A stretch of 64,000 nucleotides of DNA from positions 1 through 64,000 of the forward strand of contig JBPBPL010000024.1 of NCBI GenBank assembly GCA_050954285.1, given 5' to 3'. The notes under the pieces are model-generated. The model ran no database searches. It was not told where the DNA came from and worked only from the letters and a program-made list of their open reading frames with translations. This DNA comes from Mucilaginibacter_A sp050954285 (GTDB taxonomy: Bacteria; Bacteroidota; Bacteroidia; Sphingobacteriales; Sphingobacteriaceae). This document shows, piece by piece, positions 1-9,159 of the stretch. Every line of letters begins with the position of its first letter. The stretch's first letter is position 1. Both the position numbers and the translations under genes were made by a program.

Positions 1-20
1 GTGCCAAATCTTATAACCAT

Positions 21-56
21 AAAACCCTTCATCGCTTTAGCTTTGAAGGGTTTTTT
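21..56 (+). terminator. Rho-independent terminator of a gene left of the window
   Basis: Stem AAAACCCTTCA (21-31) pairs with TGAAGGGTTTT (44-54), followed by a run of T. It should end a plus-strand transcript whose gene lies before the window. The rest of 1-354 is A/T-rich with no convincing gene; positions 240-251 (GGTAAAGAAGTA) resemble the dispersed core with one A missing. Confidence 0.8.
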
Positions 57-354
57 GCGTTTAAAAGAAAATAAAAAAATCTCCTCCAATAAATTAAACT
101 TACCCTGGAGAGGGTTGTGTATTGCAATTTATAGAAAAGTTCGGATACTACTTCCAACTATAAATATTATTTTTCGGTATTTTTCAGTAAAGCTTTCTAT
201 TACAAGATAATACAGGTTATTATAGATAAAATATATTGGGTAAAGAAGTATTTGTATGAAGTATTATACTTAATAATTATCTAATTATAAGTCCTAACAA
301 ACAATTTTATTCTAAACAACGTTCATCAACGATATATCAACAGAAGAATTTGTT

Positions 355-1230
355 ATGAGTAATCAGGAATTTCGTCCAAGTTCAAAAGAGATGGAAGGTG
401 AGCAGTTGCCTTATCCGGCAAAGCAGTCTGACATGAAGATGCAACCAGATTCAAACCTATCTAATTATCTTTCTGCAGGAAAGCTAAAGGGTAAAACGGC
501 TTTAATTACAGGAGCCGATTCTGGCATAGGTCGCGCAGTAGCTATTGCTTTCGCAATGGAAGGTGCAGAAATTGCTATCTTATACAATGAAAATGATAGT
601 GATGCTGCCGAAACAAAACGATTGGTAGAAATAAAAGGCGGCAAATGCTTGGTTATTAAATCGGATGTTCGACAAAAACAGAATTGTACAGACGCTGTGG
701 AAAAAACAGTTGCTGAATATGGAAAATTGAATATTTTGGTTAATAATGCTGCATTTCAGGAAGTACAAACTAAGTTGGAAGATATTAGCGAAGAACAACT
801 TCGCAGAACTTTTGAAACCAATATTTTTGGTTATTTCTTTATGGCTCAAGCTGCTTTAAAATACTTAAAAACTGGTGATTCAATTGTAAACACTGGCAGT
901 ATAGTAGGGATGACGGGTTTAGAAAGCTTAATTGATTATTCATCTACCAAAGGTGCTATTCACTCTTTTACCAAATCGCTGGCGCTGCAATTAGGAGAAA
1001 AAAATATCCGTGTAAACGCAGTAATTCCAGGACCCGTTTGGACACCAAACATTCCAGGGACAATGCCAAAAGATGAAGTAGCAAAATTTGGACATGAAGT
1101 GGCTTTAGCTCGTCCTGGTCAGCCTGAAGAATTGGCTCCGGCATATGTTTTTTTAGCTTCCAGTGATGGTAGTTTTATGACCGGCAGCTTAGTCGAAGTG
1201 ACCGGTGGTCGTTTATCCGCAGCAAAATAA
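355..1230 (+). CDS. SDR family NAD(P)-dependent oxidoreductase
   Basis: A 291-residue short-chain dehydrogenase of the long-N-terminus type (YghA / general stress protein 39-like). Residues 1-45 form a polar extension typical of that subgroup. The Rossmann glycine motif TGADSGIG is at 52-59, NNA at 130-132, the catalytic Ser near 182 and YSSTK (Tyr195, Lys199). It is first in an operon: the next ATG follows the stop by 3 nt, and the gluconate-dehydrogenase-like and GMC genes downstream suggest polyol or sugar oxidation. The exact substrate cannot be told from sequence. Confidence 0.9.
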   Translation: MSNQEFRPSSKEMEGEQLPYPAKQSDMKMQPDSNLSNYLSAGKLKGKTALITGADSGIGRAVAIAFAMEGAEIAILYNENDSDAAETKRLVEIKGGKCLVIKSDVRQKQNCTDAVEKTVAEYGKLNILVNNAAFQEVQTKLEDISEEQLRRTFETNIFGYFFMAQAALKYLKTGDSIVNTGSIVGMTGLESLIDYSSTKGAIHSFTKSLALQLGEKNIRVNAVIPGPVWTPNIPGTMPKDEVAKFGHEVALARPGQPEELAPAYVFLASSDGSFMTGSLVEVTGGRLSAAK

Positions 1231-1233
1231 TGT

Positions 1234-1791
1234 ATGACAAAAGAAGCATTTGATGGTCTGTTGAATTCTGATCAGGTTACTCAAAAAACTAAAGAAGTGC
1301 TGTTGAAACGGGAAACAAAGAAATCAGTTTCTCCAACATTTTTTACATTAGAAGAATTTGAATTATTGCAGTCTGTCTGTGATCATTTAACGGCACAAGC
1401 TAATGATCGTTTAGTTGATATTGCTGGTGAGGTTGATGTACGATTAACTGCTAAAACAGGTCCGGGCTGGCGTTATGATACGCTTCCCCCTGATGGGATT
1501 TCTTACAAAACCGGTTTAAAAGGTATTGCAGAAAACATACTTCTTTTATCGCACAAAAGTTTCAATGATCTCAACACAGAAGAAAAAAATAATCTGTTAA
1601 AAACAGTACAACAAGGTACATCTTTAGGTGAAACCTGGAAAAATTTTTCTGGAAAACGTTTTTTTGAATTGCTGCTAACAGAAGCTACCGAACATTTTTA
1701 CAGTCATCCTAATGCACAGGCCGAAATTAATTATATCGGTTTTGCTGACGCTAAAGGATGGCAGGTGCCGCAACTCAGGCCTGAACTTTAA
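1234..1791 (+). CDS. gluconate 2-dehydrogenase subunit 3 family protein
   Basis: 185 residues matching the small subunit-3 family that accompanies FAD-dependent GMC-type membrane sugar dehydrogenases. The large-subunit-like GMC gene follows directly. I see no Tat or Sec signal, unlike many family members, so location is uncertain. The start codon lies inside a near copy of the dispersed motif (ACAAAAGAAGCA, 1237-1248), so the first codons are written by that element. Family assignment rests on overall similarity and context; no catalytic motif is known to me. Confidence 0.75.
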   Translation: MTKEAFDGLLNSDQVTQKTKEVLLKRETKKSVSPTFFTLEEFELLQSVCDHLTAQANDRLVDIAGEVDVRLTAKTGPGWRYDTLPPDGISYKTGLKGIAENILLLSHKSFNDLNTEEKNNLLKTVQQGTSLGETWKNFSGKRFFELLLTEATEHFYSHPNAQAEINYIGFADAKGWQVPQLRPEL

Positions 1792-1810
1792 TACTAGCCC
1801 AAAATATTTT

Positions 1811-3352
1811 ATGCGCCAATATCAAAACAGCGAAATAGTAGATGCCGTAATTATTGGCACCGGTGCGGGCGGCGCACCACTAATGGCCAGATTTGCTAAA
1901 GCCGGTTTGAAAGTAGTTGCATTAGAAGCTGGTAATTACTGGAACCCACCAGTAGATTTTGCAACCGATGAAATTGAGCAAAATAAACTTTTTTGGACAC
2001 ACGAAAGATTAAGTGCAGGGAACGATCCGATTGCCTTTGGTAAAAATAATTCCGGAATTGGTGTTGGCGGATCAACTTTACACTACACGGCCTATACACC
2101 ACGTCCTCAACCAAATGATTTTTATTTGAAAACTGATTTTGGTGTGGGGCATGATTGGCCAATTGCTTATCAGGATTTAGAAGCTTATTACGATGAGCTG
2201 GAGGTGAATTTAGGAATTTCCGGACCAACGCCTTATCCCTGGGGACCAGGTAGAAAATCGAATTATCCACTTCCTCCATTGGCTTTAAATGCCGCAGCAC
2301 AACTGATGGAGCGTGGCAGTAAACAGCTAAATATTAAAACTTCTCCTGCAGCAAATGCAGCATTATCAGCAGCTTACTATCAAGAACACATTGGCTGGCG
2401 GCAGGCTTGTACCAATCGTGGTTTTTGTCAGGCTGGTTGTTCTACGGGTGCTAAAGCCAGCATGGATGTTACGCTGATACCTGTTGCAGTACATTTTGGT
2501 GCTGAAGTAAGGCCAAACTGTTTTGTAACTGAATTGCTTAAAGATATTTCCGGAAAATTGGAAGCCGTTGTGTATAAGCGAAACGGACAGTTGGAAAAAC
2601 AGCTTTGTAAGAATGTTTTTTTATGTGCCGGAGCTATAGAATCTCCTCGTTTGCTGCTGCTAAATAATCTGGCTAATAGTAGCGGGCAGGTTGGCAAAAA
2701 TTTTATGGCACATACTGGTTTGCAAGTTTGGGGCGAATTTGACCAAAAAATTGATCCTTGGAAAGGTATTCCTGGCGGATTAATTTCCGAGGATATGCAC
2801 CGTCCACCTGAGGCTGATTTTGCTGGAGGCTATATTATCCAGTCAATTGGTGTGATGCCTGTTACTTATGCTTCGCAATTAGTAAGGGCAACGGGAATAT
2901 TTGGAGAAGAATTGCGCGAACGGATGCGTCATTATAATAATGTTGCCGGAATCAACATGCATGGTGAATGCTTGCCACATGATCATAATTTCCTTGAATT
3001 GTCTGATGAGCTGGATGAAATGAACTTGCCAAAACCGCGCATTCATTTTTCAAATGGAGAAAATGAACAAAAAATGGCTGCTCATGCCAAAAAAACGATG
3101 GAAGCTATCTGGAAAAATGCAGGTGCAGAGCATGTTTGGTCGTTAAACCGGAATGCGCATACCATCGGAACCTGCCGTATGGGTAATGATCCGGAACAAA
3201 ATGTGGTAAACCGTAATGGCCAGTCTTTTGATATTCCGAATCTTTATATTGCCGATAACTCCATTTTTCCGAGTTCTTTAAGTGCCAATCCATCTTTAAC
3301 AATCATGGCTGTTTCCTATCACATTGCAGATACTTTTCTTAAAAATAATTAA
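1811..3352 (+). CDS. GMC family FAD-dependent oxidoreductase
   Basis: 513 residues. The open frame extends upstream to 1712, but the ATG at 1811 puts the FAD dinucleotide motif GTGAGG near residue 16, as normal for GMC enzymes; the longer form would overlap the previous gene by 80 nt. Other family landmarks are GVGGSTLHY (flavin contact), the Cys-rich CTNRGFCQAGC stretch, and the C-terminal His/Asn region with AHTIGTCRMG and NPSLTIMA. Likely the catalytic subunit that works with the preceding subunit-3-like protein to oxidise a sugar or polyol. Substrate unknown. Confidence 0.9.
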   Translation: MRQYQNSEIVDAVIIGTGAGGAPLMARFAKAGLKVVALEAGNYWNPPVDFATDEIEQNKLFWTHERLSAGNDPIAFGKNNSGIGVGGSTLHYTAYTPRPQPNDFYLKTDFGVGHDWPIAYQDLEAYYDELEVNLGISGPTPYPWGPGRKSNYPLPPLALNAAAQLMERGSKQLNIKTSPAANAALSAAYYQEHIGWRQACTNRGFCQAGCSTGAKASMDVTLIPVAVHFGAEVRPNCFVTELLKDISGKLEAVVYKRNGQLEKQLCKNVFLCAGAIESPRLLLLNNLANSSGQVGKNFMAHTGLQVWGEFDQKIDPWKGIPGGLISEDMHRPPEADFAGGYIIQSIGVMPVTYASQLVRATGIFGEELRERMRHYNNVAGINMHGECLPHDHNFLELSDELDEMNLPKPRIHFSNGENEQKMAAHAKKTMEAIWKNAGAEHVWSLNRNAHTIGTCRMGNDPEQNVVNRNGQSFDIPNLYIADNSIFPSSLSANPSLTIMAVSYHIADTFLKNN

Positions 3353-3361
3353 TTGCTGAAA

Positions 3362-4711
3362 ATGGCCGAGAAAAGTTTTCTATCCTATATACAAAAAGCT
3401 CATAGTGATGGTATTTATGCTGGAGATGAATTTGGTGGGGGAAAAGGAAGGGATGGCAGTGGCTTACCTTCTGATAATTCAGGCAATTTTATGTTTGCCA
3501 CAGGAATTGAATGTTCTTATCCAACTATCAACAATGGTAAAATCAGGCGAGATTTGTTGGAAGAATGTGGTCATTACAAAAATATGAAGCAGGATTTAGG
3601 CTTAGTAAAAGAACTGGGCCTAAATGTTTTACGTTATGGTTTGCCTTATTATTCTATCAGCAAAAGTGATGGCAAGTACGATTGGAGTTTTGCTGATGAA
3701 GCTATGAATGAAATCAAGCGGTTAGACATCACCCCAATTCTGGATTTAATGCATTTTGGCGTACCAGACTGGGTTGGTAATTTTCAAAATCCAGAGCTGC
3801 CAATCCATTTTGCTAAGTATGCTGATGCTGTAGCCGAACGTTATCCCTGGGTTCGTTTTTACACGCCTGTAAACGAAATTTATGTTTCGGCAAAAGCCAG
3901 TGCCCGCGATGGTTTGTGGAACGAGCAGAAAAAAGATGATCGAAGTTTCGTAACTGCAATCAAAAATTTGGTAGCTTCCAGTATCATGGCTAACCACAGG
4001 ATTGCCAAAAGAAAACCAAATTGTATTATTGTACAAAGTGAAAGTGCCGAATATGTGCATGAGTTTTTGGCAACCGCTTCTAAAGAAACCACGCTAATTA
4101 ACAAATTGCGTTTTTTATCACTTGATTTATTGTATGCACATCCACCAGATGCGGATGTGTGTATGTATTTGTTGGATAATGGACTAACCCGAGAAGAATT
4201 TGACTGGTTTATGGCAGGTGAGCCGCCTGGATACCAAATAATGGGTAATGATTATTATGGGCGAAACGAAACAATTAAATTACCAGACGGCAGTTCGCTA
4301 AATGCTTCTGATATTTTAGGCTGGTATCAGGTAACGAAAGAATATTATGAGCGTTACAAAAAACCAGTAATGCACACGGAAACTAATGTTTTAAATGCCG
4401 ATGAAGCTTCAACCTGGCTATATAAACAATGGATCAATGTATTACGAATTCGTAAAGATGGCATTCCGGTTTTAGGTTTTACCTGGTACAGTTTAATTGA
4501 TCAGGTAGATTGGGATATTGAACTGGCTGAGAAAAAAGGCACTGTAAATTCGTGTGGTTTGTACGATTTAAATCGAAAACCCCGACCGGTTGCACAAGCT
4601 TATAAAACTTTGCTGGAGCAGTTTGGCCGCATCACGATTGTTCCTTATGGTGAGGTTTTTGAATTAACGGAAAGACAGGCAGAACTAAAAGTGGACGTAT
4701 ACATAAACTGA
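3362..4711 (+). CDS. GH1-like glycoside hydrolase (beta-glucosidase-like)
   Basis: 449 residues with a TIM-barrel glycosidase pattern. The acid/base motif TPVNE is at about 168-172 and the putative nucleophile is in MHTETN (Glu about 340), giving the NE...E spacing of clan GH-A. It resembles family 1 proteins annotated as beta-glucosidase/dTDP-4-dehydrorhamnose reductase-like, but the N-terminus is atypical. Start ATG 3362 is preferred over an in-frame TTG at 3353. No signal peptide, so probably cytoplasmic. Last gene of the sugar operon; its stop codon lies in the following terminator. Confidence 0.75.
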   Translation: MAEKSFLSYIQKAHSDGIYAGDEFGGGKGRDGSGLPSDNSGNFMFATGIECSYPTINNGKIRRDLLEECGHYKNMKQDLGLVKELGLNVLRYGLPYYSISKSDGKYDWSFADEAMNEIKRLDITPILDLMHFGVPDWVGNFQNPELPIHFAKYADAVAERYPWVRFYTPVNEIYVSAKASARDGLWNEQKKDDRSFVTAIKNLVASSIMANHRIAKRKPNCIIVQSESAEYVHEFLATASKETTLINKLRFLSLDLLYAHPPDADVCMYLLDNGLTREEFDWFMAGEPPGYQIMGNDYYGRNETIKLPDGSSLNASDILGWYQVTKEYYERYKKPVMHTETNVLNADEASTWLYKQWINVLRIRKDGIPVLGFTWYSLIDQVDWDIELAEKKGTVNSCGLYDLNRKPRPVAQAYKTLLEQFGRITIVPYGEVFELTERQAELKVDVYIN

Positions 4712-4750
4712 GTACTGTTTTTATAAGCATAAAAACAGTACTCAGTTTAT
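4703..4750. terminator. perfect 22-bp inverted-repeat bidirectional terminator made of two motif copies
   Basis: Arms 4703-4724 and 4729-4750 are perfect reverse complements around a 4-nt loop (AAGC). The inner part of each arm is the AC-type core (TACTGTTTTTA 4713-4723, TAAAAACAGTA 4730-4740). It lies between convergent genes and overlaps the glycosidase stop codon, so it can stop transcription from both sides. Confidence 0.9.
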
Positions 4751-4763
4751 GTATTAGTTGATT

Positions 4764-6128
4764 TTACGATAAGGGTATCCAATCAGAAACTTTGTTTGTT
4801 TTTCTTCCTTTTTTTGTTTTCCAATTCCAGGCATAAGCCAAGATAGTTATAATGATCAGGATTATGACCAGATAGGGTGCATAAGGAGTGATCTGCAATA
4901 CAAATAAACTTACCAAATTTGCCCTGCTACTGATCCGTTCGATGATCCAGCCGATAGCAGCCACCCCAGCCAGTACGGCTCCGACAACACGGATAATTTT
5001 ATAAACCGGTAAACGGCTTAGTAAAATCAGCCAGGGAATAACCATTGCAATTACAAAAAGCTGCATCAGTTCGATGCCAATGTTGAAACCTAAAATGCTT
5101 AATACCATACGACTGGTTTCGAGGTTGAGATTGGCCAAAGTGCTGGCAAAAGCCAGTCCGTGTATCAGCCCAAAGCCACCGGCAATATACATTTCGCGGT
5201 TTGGAAAAATCGGATAAAGCGCATGTATGGCAGATACTAATATGGAAATAGCAATTAAAATTTCAATAACTTGTCCCGGCGCATGAATCCAACCCATTAC
5301 ACCAGATAATAAAGTAATAGAATGGCCGATAGTAAAAGCGGTAACTACTCTCAAAATATGGATCAAACTATATCTAACGCCGCCAAATTTGCCCCATCTT
5401 TTGCTGGCAACTAGTAAAGGAGCCGGTAAAAGAAGCACTAACAAAAACAGCAGATGATCAGTGCCTTCGGAAATGTGCTGCATACCCAGGCCAATCATGC
5501 TTTTAAACCCAATCCAGATGCTGCCTTCAGCCTGATTAACTACGAGCGGTGGAATAACGTTGTTAACAGGATCAAGCCGGATTACGCCAACCTGCACCGG
5601 ATGGCCGGCATATAAACCACTATCCCAATCTTGCCGAACAGAAACTAAAGTAACATGTGTAACTACCTGATGAACAATAACATCATAGTTTAAGGTGAAA
5701 TTCCGGCTGCTTGCTCCAGCCGGTGGTTGCAAAATCAAATGAACAGTTAATTCGTGATAAGGCCCGCTTGGGCTTTGGGCTACAGGTTGCACCAGCATAT
5801 CCTCAATATTTACCGTCCAGGCTTTACCATCAGGACTAACCGGATGGATATGTTTCAATAGATAATCCTTTAGCTGTGGCCCCAGCCTTTTTACCAATGT
5901 TTCGGAATTGTTATCATTTACATGATTGCCAAATGCCAGTTCCAGTTCGTTTAATGGTAATTGCATTTCTGCAGATACACCATCAGATTTAATGTCAAGC
6001 AAAACAACTGAGTTTGGCATTGGGTGCGCTGAAACCTCCAATGAAAAACATATGATAAACAAAGCAACGATAAAAAACACCAGCCGCTTAAATTGAATTA
6101 AGCGGCTGGAAAAAATGTATTTAATCAT
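4764..6128 (-). CDS. HupE/UreJ family membrane protein with periplasmic domain
   Basis: 454 residues. An N-terminal hydrophobic signal (about 13-34, ending near VSAHP) is followed by about 170 residues likely outside the membrane, then a C-terminal block of about seven helices with the HupE/UreJ_2-type motif containing GTDHLLFLLVLLL and a second His-rich segment (GHSITL, GLIHGLAFA). Such proteins are thought to move metal ions, with nickel proven for some HupE/UreJ members; cargo here is unknown. It follows the DUF3500 gene by 8 nt, so the two are co-transcribed. A GA-type motif copy is embedded at 5427-5437. Confidence 0.8.
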   Translation of the reverse strand: MIKYIFSSRLIQFKRLVFFIVALFIICFSLEVSAHPMPNSVVLLDIKSDGVSAEMQLPLNELELAFGNHVNDNNSETLVKRLGPQLKDYLLKHIHPVSPDGKAWTVNIEDMLVQPVAQSPSGPYHELTVHLILQPPAGASSRNFTLNYDVIVHQVVTHVTLVSVRQDWDSGLYAGHPVQVGVIRLDPVNNVIPPLVVNQAEGSIWIGFKSMIGLGMQHISEGTDHLLFLLVLLLPAPLLVASKRWGKFGGVRYSLIHILRVVTAFTIGHSITLLSGVMGWIHAPGQVIEILIAISILVSAIHALYPIFPNREMYIAGGFGLIHGLAFASTLANLNLETSRMVLSILGFNIGIELMQLFVIAMVIPWLILLSRLPVYKIIRVVGAVLAGVAAIGWIIERISSRANLVSLFVLQITPYAPYLVIILIIITILAYAWNWKTKKGRKTNKVSDWIPLS

Positions 6129-6136
6129 TTTGATAT

Positions 6137-7555
6137 TTAGAAAGTGAAGTTGCCACCGTAATCGCTGGTGTGATCACGCCAGATGCTATGATAGTGAATT
6201 TGTGTTGGGAATACGACGCCGGTTTGGCAAACAAATTCGATCCAAACATGTGGTCCGTCAATCCGTACATAATCCGTATTGGTAGTAAAAAATGTACTTG
6301 CACTACCTGCTGTTCCGGCAGTATTACTACCATAAGAGATATAAGTACTGGCTATATCACTTGTATAAGTAGCCAGAATAGTGGCAGCTGTAGCATCATC
6401 AGTATCATAAATCCACGGTTTCATTGCTGCAATTACTGCGGCTTGTTGGGTAGAAGTTAAAGCACTTCCGACGATACCTACTTTTGTTGTCGGGAATTTT
6501 CCGTCACTTCCAGGGCCTAAAACCACATCACTAAACGTGCTGCTCACTTTTGCAGTTGCCAATTGTGCAGTGGTAAAAGAAGCAAGCATGGTAGCCATAA
6601 CTGATTGTTCTTGTGCAAGTGGTGCATAAGTTGTAGTACCTGTTGTCCAGGTTTTAGGTTCAACGCCTTTAAATGCTGGAGTAGAACCGGTAACCACACC
6701 GTTACTGTAAGTTTGGTTTACAGCAATATGGTGACCACCAAATTGTAGTTGCCAAGTGCCGGTTGCGCTTGGCGTACCAACAAAGGCAATAAAATAATTG
6801 CCCGAAGAATAAGTATTACCGCCAGCAGTTGCAGCAAGCACGTCATCGGCAGCAATAATTTGTGTAATCTCGTCATAACCTTCATTAGCTGTTGTGCCTG
6901 TTGCAGCAGCCACTACGGCTTTCGCAGCAGTAATTTGAGCGGTAGTCATGGTGTTGAGTTCCAAACCTTCGCGACATTGAGCGCCGCAAGGCAAGTTTGA
7001 CCATTTGATCGCATTAGCGCTTAAGTAGCTGAACTGTACGCCTGCTAATTGTGTTGCAGTCAAAGTAGCTTCAAAAGCCTGTACCGCGCATAATACTTTT
7101 GCCGCAGTGGTGGTTTGCGTAGTACAGCCGGTTGTTGTGGCGGTGGCGGCTGAAACAGTTAAAGCAAAGCTACAGGTTTGGCCACCAAACGTAATTGGGA
7201 ACGTAGCCGTACCGGATGTAATTGGCGTTCCTGCAATGGTATAAATCAAGCTTCCTGCGCCGCTTGCTAACGTTCCTGCTTGCAATGTTGCAGTTAAACC
7301 GGTTACACCAGTAGAAGATATCGCCGTTCCGACATCATAAGCCACACCAGAACCGCCTGTATAAGGAACAGTTGCCGTACCCGTAAAAGCAGTAGCAATT
7401 ACCGGTGTGCCTGAAAACGTAGCACTTGTACAACTCAATGCTGTAACCGTAGCACTTGTTGAAGTGGTCGTTGTTTTTTTACAGGATTGTACCAGCACCA
7501 GCATCATTAAGGCCGTTAAAATAGCTATTGGATAGATAATAAATTTGTTTTTCAT
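6137..7555 (-). CDS. DUF3500 domain lipoprotein
   Basis: 472 residues. A lipoprotein signal ends in LVQSC (Cys25), so the protein is probably anchored in an outer layer of the envelope. Residues about 30-145 are very rich in Thr, Ala and Gly with Ig-like spacing, an unusual stalk-like segment. The C-terminal part has family landmarks: GGHH near the middle, GVEPKTW, and the end motif with HYHSIWRD. The function of DUF3500 is not established. Tight pairing with the HupE-like gene suggests a shared envelope, possibly metal-related, role. A motif copy is at 6574-6584 in frame. Confidence 0.8.
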   Translation of the reverse strand: MKNKFIIYPIAILTALMMLVLVQSCKKTTTTSTSATVTALSCTSATFSGTPVIATAFTGTATVPYTGGSGVAYDVGTAISSTGVTGLTATLQAGTLASGAGSLIYTIAGTPITSGTATFPITFGGQTCSFALTVSAATATTTGCTTQTTTAAKVLCAVQAFEATLTATQLAGVQFSYLSANAIKWSNLPCGAQCREGLELNTMTTAQITAAKAVVAAATGTTANEGYDEITQIIAADDVLAATAGGNTYSSGNYFIAFVGTPSATGTWQLQFGGHHIAVNQTYSNGVVTGSTPAFKGVEPKTWTTGTTTYAPLAQEQSVMATMLASFTTAQLATAKVSSTFSDVVLGPGSDGKFPTTKVGIVGSALTSTQQAAVIAAMKPWIYDTDDATAATILATYTSDIASTYISYGSNTAGTAGSASTFFTTNTDYVRIDGPHVWIEFVCQTGVVFPTQIHYHSIWRDHTSDYGGNFTF

Positions 7556-7642
7556 ATTGATTAAATAATTAGTAGGTGTAAATTATTAACAAATCAAAAA
7601 TCATTTTTTAAAAAGAAATAAGTTTATTGTGCCGATAAACGA

Positions 7643-7746
7643 GGTACTTTTACCGATAAAGATTTGGAACACTAAAAACAGCATCCAGTTTTACAACTAA
7701 CTTTTATGGAAAGAGCAATTATAATTTAGAGTGGTAAAAGAAGCAT
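7643..7746 (+). repeat. two dispersed-motif copies plus a shortened one in the 7556-7766 gap
   Basis: Between the DUF721 and DUF3500 genes: an AC-type core at 7673-7683, a GA-type core with upstream tract ATAATTTA at 7721-7746 (core 7735-7745), and a shortened form TACTTTTACCGATAAA at 7645-7660 that looks like a copy lacking three bases. No gene is visible in the gap. Confidence 0.7.
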
Positions 7747-7766
7747 CACATCATCAAATCTGGAAA

Positions 7767-8057
7767 TTATAATAAGATGATCTCTGTGATTAGCTCTGTT
7801 TCGGCCTGTTCATTTATCTTTTCAATAATTTCCATCCGCATCCGTAGCAATTCATTTTTGATAACAGAGGAATCCATGCGGATAAAAAGCTTGCGGTTCA
7901 ATATAAAAAGCTCCTTAGTTCGGTTGGCTGCCGGTTTTCCAACTAATTCCGGCCAATGAGCAATAATGCCGGTTTCATCAAACTTGCGCTTAATTTTATA
8001 AACTTTAAGCATTTGGCCTAAGGCTTCTTTCAGCGTTTTATCGTTCGTTCGGCCCAT
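7767..8057 (-). CDS. DUF721 domain protein (DciA-like)
   Basis: 96 residues with the DUF721 pattern (GQMLKVYKIKRKFDE, then IIAHWPELVGKPAANRTKE, then LFIRMDSSVIKNELLRMR). The family is related to DciA, a loader or partner of replicative helicase in bacteria lacking DnaC, and is commonly found beside recF. Its first codons overlap the 3' end of recF by 20 nt, which indicates translational coupling. Role in replication is inferred from family and position. Confidence 0.85.
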   Translation of the reverse strand: MGRTNDKTLKEALGQMLKVYKIKRKFDETGIIAHWPELVGKPAANRTKELFILNRKLFIRMDSSVIKNELLRMRMEIIEKINEQAETELITEIILL

Positions 8058-9150
8058 TTACTTGTCCTTTATGCACATTAAAAATAGCCACTTCTACACC
8101 AATATGATCAAAAATCTGTTGCATCCGTTCCGCGTTGGTATCAGTGATGAAAACCTGCCCGAAGTTATTATCCGAAACCATTTGCATCAGTTTATGGATA
8201 CGTTTTTCGTCCAGCTTATCAAAAATATCATCTAAAAGAAGTAAGGGCTTAAATCCTTTTTGCTGATATAAAAAGCTGTACTGTGCCAGTTTTAAAGCTA
8301 CCAAAAACGACTTTTGCTGCCCCTGCGAACCAAATTTTTTCATTGGCATTTGGTGGATGGAAAACTGCAGATCATCCTTATGAATACCAACGCTGGTGCG
8401 CTCCAAAACGCGGTCGCGCTCGGTAGATTTTTTTAGTAGAGAAGTAAAATCGTTTTGCAACAGTTGCGAATCATAAATCAATTCAACACGCTCGGCATCT
8501 TCGCTTAAATACTGATAATGACGGTTAAAAATCTCTGTAAAGGCCTCCATAAAAACTTTTCTTTTCTGGAAGATGATGTTGCCCGAAGCCACTAATTGCT
8601 CATCAAAAACCTCCAACAATTGCGGATCATATTTTCCAGTATCAGCAATGTTTTTTAAAAGAATATTTCGGTTGAGTAATGTTTTATTGTACAAAATCAG
8701 TTCATCCAGATATTGATGATCGGTTTGAGAAATCACATTATCTACAAATTTGCGCCGCTCCTCGCTGCCTTCCATAATAATATTGATATCGTATGGAGAA
8801 AGCATCACCAGCGGAAACAAACCTATATGGTCTGCCAAGCGCTGATATTCTTTTTTGTTGCGTTTAAACTGTTTTTTCTGGTTGCGTTTAATGGCGCAGG
8901 AAACGAAATCTTTTTGCTCATCTTTAATAAACACTCCGTTTACCATGAAAAAATCTGCGCCCTGCAAAATCTGCTGACTATCGATTGGGTTGAAGTAGCT
9001 TTTACAAAGGGAAAGATAATGTATGGCATCGAGCAGATTGGTTTTCCCCGCTCCATTATCTCCGGCAAAAACGGTTACGCCAGGCTTAAACTGAAGATCA
9101 GCCTGAACATAATTTTTAAAGTTGAGCAGAGAAAGCTGTGTTAAATACAT
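8038..9150 (-). CDS. recF: DNA replication and repair protein RecF
   Basis: 370 residues when started at ATG 9148-9150; the open frame runs 25 codons further but family alignment begins at MYLTQLSL. Walker A GDNGAGKT is at 30-37, the SMC/RecF signature is in FGSQGQQKSF, and Walker B is LLLLDDIFDKLD. RecF loads RecA at gaps with RecO and RecR. A TAACTTTG element (complement of 9160-9167) sits 9 nt before the start. Confidence 0.95.
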   Translation of the reverse strand: MYLTQLSLLNFKNYVQADLQFKPGVTVFAGDNGAGKTNLLDAIHYLSLCKSYFNPIDSQQILQGADFFMVNGVFIKDEQKDFVSCAIKRNQKKQFKRNKKEYQRLADHIGLFPLVMLSPYDINIIMEGSEERRKFVDNVISQTDHQYLDELILYNKTLLNRNILLKNIADTGKYDPQLLEVFDEQLVASGNIIFQKRKVFMEAFTEIFNRHYQYLSEDAERVELIYDSQLLQNDFTSLLKKSTERDRVLERTSVGIHKDDLQFSIHQMPMKKFGSQGQQKSFLVALKLAQYSFLYQQKGFKPLLLLDDIFDKLDEKRIHKLMQMVSDNNFGQVFITDTNAERMQQIFDHIGVEVAIFNVHKGQVNGPNER

Positions 9151-9159
9151 GTTGAGTTT

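Noticed and set aside
1..210. 69-codon open frame at the left edge
   Set aside because: It runs through a terminator stem, has no family resemblance and uses a GTG at the very first base.
1712..1810. Extended N-terminus of the GMC oxidoreductase
   Set aside because: Would overlap the previous gene in another frame by 80 nt and push the FAD motif about 33 residues from the N-terminus; ATG 1811 fits the family.
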